Source: DAIDKA01 sp049792815
Lineage (GTDB): Bacteria > Pseudomonadota > Gammaproteobacteria > Steroidobacterales > Steroidobacteraceae
DNA length: 9,254 nt
Direction of reading: 5' to 3'
Assembly: GCA_049792815.1 (NCBI GenBank)
Contig: JBARBG010000021.1
Span: 1 to 9,254, forward strand
Part shown: piece after piece, positions 6,106-9,254 of the stretch
Position numbering within the stretch: the first letter of the stretch is position 1
Layout of the letters: every line of letters begins with the position of its first letter
Program-made: the position numbers and the translations under genes
The notes under the pieces: generated by a model
Seen by the model: the letters and a program-made list of their open reading frames with translations, nothing else
What the model was told of the DNA's origin: nothing
Database searches by the model: none

Positions 6106-6635
6106 AAAATATGCGGCGGCTCGTCTTCGACGTCCGTAATGTCCGGCGCCACGACGCCTTCGCTGAAATCCACGCGGCGATACTTGCCCGACACGAACAG
6201 CAACGGCTGATGCGGCGTGGCGCCCTGGTGCAGAAAGATCACCTCGCCCAGCACCAGGTAGTGGTCGCCGGCTTCACGGATGCTGTGCGTGCGGCAGCCT
6301 ATGGTTGCCAGGGCGCCCTCCAGACGCGGCCCGGCGACACTGTCCACGAAACGGAACGGTGGGGGCGCGGAGTCCTTCCAGCCGCCGGCGAAGTAGGTCG
6401 ACAGGGCCTGCTGGTCCTGCCGCAGGACGTTGATGGAGAATCGCGTCAACCCCTGCGGGTCCTGCGCCAGGCGCGCCTTGCGCGAGGGACAGAAGAGCAT
6501 CAGCAAAGGATCCAGCGACACCGAGGTCACTGAATTGGCGGTCATCGCATGTACCTGGCCTGCGACCTCGGCGACGATGATCGTCACCCCGGTCGCGAAC
6601 AGTCCGACGACGTCACGGAATTGCCTGGGGTCCAA
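6093..6635 (-). CDS. Flavin-reductase-domain (FMN-binding split barrel) protein
   Basis: This 180-residue protein belongs to the family of small NAD(P)H:flavin oxidoreductases (HpaC-like) that supply reduced FMN or FAD to two-component monooxygenases. Visible family segments are DPRQFRDVVGLFATGVTIIV (2-21), HAMTANSVTSVSLDPLLMLF (29-48) for flavin contact, RFSINVL (65-71), the GDH motif GDHYLVLGEV (123-132) and LLFVSGKYRRV (145-155). The length is typical. Although the frame is open back to 6851, homology starts at the TTG at 6635-6633, which has GAGGA 9 bases upstream; the first ATG would cut into the conserved domain. The start overlaps the end of the exported-protein gene by 23 bp, implying translational coupling. 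No partner monooxygenase is in the window, so the pathway served is unknown. Confidence 0.88.
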   Translation of the reverse strand: MDPRQFRDVVGLFATGVTIIVAEVAGQVHAMTANSVTSVSLDPLLMLFCPSRKARLAQDPQGLTRFSINVLRQDQQALSTYFAGGWKDSAPPPFRFVDSVAGPRLEGALATIGCRTHSIREAGDHYLVLGEVIFLHQGATPHQPLLFVSGKYRRVDFSEGVVAPDITDVEDEPPHIFYDP

Positions 6636-7473
6636 ACTCTTTGTTCCTCGATGCTGTCGGACGGGCCGATTGTAGAGGCAGTGACAGGATGCTGCCGCCC
6701 GACTTTGCGACCCGCACCCACACTCGTCCAGGTTGCTGATAGACCACGGGATCCGAGGCACGGCATTCACCGCAGACCGGGTGGGCGCCGAGCTCCCCCA
6801 GGGTAGGATTGTGCGCACGCAGCCTCTCGGGTTCCGAGATTCGCGCCACAATCGTCGCCAGAAACTGACTCAAATCGGTTGCCGCGGTGCTCACCTGATC
6901 GTCCAGGGACCCGTCCATGGCGAAGGCCGCCTGGCTGCGGCGCGGCATACGGCTATCGGCCACCAGCAGCGGCGCAAAGTACTGTACCGGGATTTTCGCG
7001 CGGGTCTCGTGCCGGGTCGCGATCGCCCGCACCGTCACCAATTGCAGGGTCACATGGAACTGCACCTTGCCCTTCAGATCCACCAGTTCATCATGCATCA
7101 CGGCCACCACGGCATCCTCACCGCCCAGGGTCTGCAGCTGGCTGTTGCTTTCGCGGCCCGAGGTACTGAGCATCAGCATCCGCCACGGCCAGTTCGCGGC
7201 CACATGCGATAGCTGCGTCGACAGCGCCATTCTAAAGCCGCGGTCCGGCTCCGAAGTGCGCCAGGGCGCCGGCAGCGGCGCGCGATGGTTCGGCAGCAGC
7301 ATGGCGTGACGCGCCAGCAGCAGCGGGCCCTGCGGCGGCTCCAGCAGCAGCACCGGCCGCCGGTCCGGCGACAGTTCCGTGGCCGGCGCAAGGTCTTGCG
7401 CCCGCGCGGCGCCGGCGCCCGCGAGGTACAGGCCGAGCGTGGCGTGGAAGATCAGGTGGGACCAGGACCGCAT
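6613..7473 (-). CDS. Exported protein of unknown function with a CGEC motif
   Basis: I do not recognise this 286-residue protein. It has a clear signal peptide (basic MRSWSH start, hydrophobic core 8-22, cleavage likely after AARA at 25), so the mature protein should be periplasmic. The middle has alternating hydrophobic strands, for example VAVMHDELVDLKGKVQFHVT (123-142), consistent with a beta-rich fold. A C-terminal pair, C234 and C237 (HPVCGECRAS), could bind a metal or form a disulfide. It is followed by a strand-rich PGRVWVRVAKSGGSILSLP stretch (248-266). The ATG at 7473 starts the signal peptide; the Shine-Dalgarno is weak. The gene ends inside the start of the flavin-reductase gene (23-bp overlap) and diverges from the SDR gene by a 55-bp gap. 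The signal peptide and coupling support a real gene. Confidence 0.78.
   Translation of the reverse strand: MRSWSHLIFHATLGLYLAGAGAARAQDLAPATELSPDRRPVLLLEPPQGPLLLARHAMLLPNHRAPLPAPWRTSEPDRGFRMALSTQLSHVAANWPWRMLMLSTSGRESNSQLQTLGGEDAVVAVMHDELVDLKGKVQFHVTLQLVTVRAIATRHETRAKIPVQYFAPLLVADSRMPRRSQAAFAMDGSLDDQVSTAATDLSQFLATIVARISEPERLRAHNPTLGELGAHPVCGECRASDPVVYQQPGRVWVRVAKSGGSILSLPLQSARPTASRNKEFGPQAIP
6645..6649 (-). promoter_or_regulatory. Ribosome-binding site deciding the flavin-reductase TTG start
   Basis: GAGGA on the minus strand lies 9 bases before the TTG at 6635 and inside the coding region of the upstream gene. It supports the short 180-residue form over the longer open frame, whose extra 72 residues are unlike the family and are a shadow of the overlapping gene. 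Confidence 0.6.
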
Positions 7474-7516
7474 GCTTCATTGTAATATGCGGACCCCCGG
7501 CTTGACGGCACATCAT

Positions 7517-7520
7517 GAGG
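7517..7520 (+). promoter_or_regulatory. Ribosome-binding site deciding the SDR start
   Basis: GAGG lies 8 bases before the ATG at 7529. It favours that start over earlier in-frame starts that would run into the divergent gene. I saw no convincing -35/-10 pair or palindrome in the 55-bp divergent gap at 7474-7528. Confidence 0.6.
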
Positions 7521-7528
7521 TAACGGCA

Positions 7529-8359
7529 ATGCAGATCTCCGAAATGTTCGCGGTGCGTGGCTACGGCGTGGTGGTGACCGGAGGTGCCAGCGGACTGGGT
7601 CTCGCCTATGCGGAGGCGTTGGCGGAGAACGGCGCGCGGGTGACCATTCTGGACCTCAACGCCGAGCAGGTCGCCGCGCAGAGCGCGCGCCTGCAGGCGG
7701 CCGGACAGGATGTCCGCGGCGTCGCCGTCAATGTCACCGACCATGCGGCCCTGGACGCGGCCATCGATGCGGCGGCCAAACTCTACGGCCGCCTGGACGT
7801 GGTGTTCGCCAATGCCGGCGTTGATTCGGGTGCCGGATTTGTCGATGGCTGGGTCGGCAGCGATCGCAAGCGCGTACCGGAGGGCGCGCTGGAAAACTAC
7901 AGCGACGAGCGCTGGAACCGCGTCATCGACGTGAACCTCAATGGCGTCTTTGCCACGTTGCGGGCCGCCGCCCGCAACATGCGGCCGCGACGCTCGGGCC
8001 GGATCATCGTCACCACCTCGCTGGCCGCCAACAAGGTTGAACCTGCGATCGGCTCGGCCTACATGGCCGCCAAGGCCGGCGCCTTCCATCTCACGCAGTG
8101 CGTCGCGCTGGAACTGGCGGCCTACGGCATCACGGTCAATGCCATTGCCCCGGGCTTCATCGTCACCAATATCGGCGGCGGCCATGCCAAGAAGCCGGAG
8201 ACCCAGGCCACCGTGGGCAAGTTCATTCCCATGCACCGCGTGGGCTTTCCCGATGACCTCAAGGGGCTGGCGCTGTTCCTGGCCTCGCCGGGGTCCGCCT
8301 ACATCACCGGTCAGCAGATCACCATCGACGGTGGCTGGGGCCTGGGATTCGCCGATTAG
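7529..8359 (+). CDS. Short-chain dehydrogenase/reductase (classical SDR)
   Basis: This 276-residue protein is an NAD(P)-dependent oxidoreductase with a Rossmann fold. It has the cofactor motif TGGASGLG (17-24) and an aspartate at the end of the second strand (D42 in LDL), which usually indicates NAD(H) preference. NAG at 95-97 is also present. The catalytic set is complete: N136 (DVNLNG), S164 (VTTS), Y178 and K182 (YMAAK). APGF at 207-210 and the C-terminal GQQITIDGGW (261-270) are typical. A loop at about 101-125 is longer than in many roughly 250-residue SDRs and may shape substrate choice. The ATG at 7529 begins conserved sequence. The substrate cannot be assigned; hydroxysteroids, hydroxyacyl-CoAs and other secondary alcohols are all possible. 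Its TAG stop overlaps the stop of the convergent E2 gene. Confidence 0.92.
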   Translation: MQISEMFAVRGYGVVVTGGASGLGLAYAEALAENGARVTILDLNAEQVAAQSARLQAAGQDVRGVAVNVTDHAALDAAIDAAAKLYGRLDVVFANAGVDSGAGFVDGWVGSDRKRVPEGALENYSDERWNRVIDVNLNGVFATLRAAARNMRPRRSGRIIVTTSLAANKVEPAIGSAYMAAKAGAFHLTQCVALELAAYGITVNAIAPGFIVTNIGGGHAKKPETQATVGKFIPMHRVGFPDDLKGLALFLASPGSAYITGQQITIDGGWGLGFAD

Positions 8360-9254
8360 AGAAACAGCAGCGCCGGCTGCTCCAGCGACTCGCGCAGGGT
8401 CTGGATCAGCCGTGCGGCATCGAAGCCGTCGATGAACCGGTGATCGAAGCTTGATGACAGATTCATCATGCGCCGCACGGCGATGACGCCGGCGCGCACC
8501 ACGGGGCGCTCCACGGCGCGATTGACGCCGATGATGGCCAGCTCCGGCTGATTGATGATGGGGGTCGAGGCAATGCCCCCAAGCTTCCCAAGGCTGGTCA
8601 CGGTAATGGTGGAGCCGGTGAGTTCGGCCGGCCGCGCGCGGCCGTCGCGCGCCGCACTGCTGAGGCGGCGGATCTCGGCATCGATCTCCTTCAGCGACAG
8701 ATCCTGCGCGTCGCGGATCACGGGCACTTTCAGACCCTGCGGGGTCTGCACCGCGACGCCCACGTGCACCGCCCGGTACTGCAGCAGCAGCTGCCGGGTC
8801 TCATCGTATCGCCCATTGCACTGGGGATGCTGCGTCAGCGCGCGGACCAGACCCAGCACGATGAAGGGCAGGTAGCTCAGCGCCCCCTGCGCGCCGCCCG
8901 CGCCGGCGTTGAGCTGCTCACGCAGCGATTCCAGCGCGGTGACTTCCACCTCCTCCACATACGAGAAGTGCGGGATGGTGCGCGCGCTGTGGCTGACCTG
9001 TTCGGCGATCAAGCGGCGCAGCCCGCTCACGGGGATCTCCTGCACCTCAGGGATCGGGCCTGCGGCGCGCACCGCGCCCGCCTGGTGGGCCTTCAGATGC
9101 GACTCGAGGTCACCTTGCACAATGCGCCCGTGCGGGCCGCTGCCCGCAATACTCGCCAAGTCGATGCCGGCCGCGCGGGCGCGACGCCGTATCGCCGGCG
9201 AGGTCGCGACCCGATGGCGGTTCGGCGCGGGGGCCGTCTGCGGGGGCATTGCGG
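8356..9254 (-). CDS. 2-oxo acid dehydrogenase E2 (dihydrolipoamide acyltransferase), partial
   Basis: This is the C-terminal part of an E2 core subunit, which moves an acyl group from lipoamide to CoA in pyruvate-, branched-chain- or 2-oxoglutarate-type dehydrogenase complexes. The frame stays open to the right edge, so the N-terminal lipoyl domain lies outside the window. Numbering from the methionine at 9249, the peripheral subunit-binding domain is seen at 14-52 (ATSPAIRRRARAAGIDLASI, then GSGPHGRIVQGDL at 36-48). The catalytic domain follows from about 70, with SGLRRLIAEQV (75-85), HVGVAVQTPQGLKVPVIRDA (162-181), TITVTSLGKLGG (214-225) and the active-site motif DHRFIDG (269-275; H270 and D274). 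The wording resembles branched-chain-type E2 more than 2-oxoglutarate E2, at modest confidence. The ATG at 9249 is internal. E1 genes would be expected upstream, beyond the right edge. Confidence 0.92.
   Translation of the reverse strand, partial: AMPPQTAPAPNRHRVATSPAIRRRARAAGIDLASIAGSGPHGRIVQGDLESHLKAHQAGAVRAAGPIPEVQEIPVSGLRRLIAEQVSHSARTIPHFSYVEEVEVTALESLREQLNAGAGGAQGALSYLPFIVLGLVRALTQHPQCNGRYDETRQLLLQYRAVHVGVAVQTPQGLKVPVIRDAQDLSLKEIDAEIRRLSSAARDGRARPAELTGSTITVTSLGKLGGIASTPIINQPELAIIGVNRAVERPVVRAGVIAVRRMMNLSSSFDHRFIDGFDAARLIQTLRESLEQPALLFL

Noticed and set aside
7502..7530. A plus-strand TTGACG as a -35 box for the SDR
   Set aside because: A -10 at normal spacing would fall on the start codon, so transcription would begin inside the gene.
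7232..8236. A 334-codon minus-strand frame opposite the SDR
   Set aside because: The composition is repetitive Ala/Gly/Arg/His, and it covers the conserved SDR gene and the start of the exported-protein gene. It is a shadow.

Overview
The window is GC-rich, densely packed bacterial DNA with several TTG starts. The gene families (a SlyD with a His-rich tail, a hopanoid-type glycosyltransferase, an aromatic-acid/H+ symporter, a branched-chain-type E2 acyltransferase) fit a free-living Proteobacterium, probably gamma or beta. That placement is inference from gene content only. No rRNA, tRNA, CRISPR array, insertion sequence or phage gene was seen.

Layout from left to right. At 1-102 a minus-strand frame runs off the left edge and may be the start of a membrane protein. 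It diverges from slyD (171-653, +), an FKBP-type prolyl isomerase and metallochaperone. slyD meets a minus-strand block that reads right to left: a secreted YXWGXW-repeat protein (5232-4108), a membrane-anchored SLT-like lytic transglycosylase (4102-3257), a 100-bp gap, an AAHS-type MFS transporter (3156-1795) and the hopanoid-associated glycosyltransferase hpnB (1798-650). The first two look like an envelope pair. The last two overlap by 4 bp and should be translationally coupled. Divergent from this block is a hydroxypyruvate-isomerase-family TIM barrel (5329-6105, +). It meets a second minus-strand pair: an unrecognised exported protein with a CGEC motif (7473-6613) overlapping a flavin-reductase-domain protein (6635-6093). 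Divergent from that pair is an SDR dehydrogenase (7529-8359, +), which meets the C-terminal part of a 2-oxo-acid dehydrogenase E2 acyltransferase (8356-9254, -) that runs off the right edge.

The genes appear to be a mix of envelope functions (YXWGXW protein, transglycosylase, HpnB) and catabolic or redox functions (aromatic-acid uptake, Hyi-like isomerase, flavin reductase, SDR, E2). I do not see evidence that they form one pathway. The most notable structure is the packing: all three convergent gene pairs overlap at their stop codons (650-653, 6093-6105, 8356-8359), leaving no space for ordinary terminators. Two of the three divergent gaps contain short perfect palindromes. The YXWGXW gene carries six near-identical 18-bp repeats. 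I found no convincing undescribed multi-gene system; the nearest candidates are the unknown CGEC protein coupled to a flavin reductase, and the YXWGXW/transglycosylase pair.
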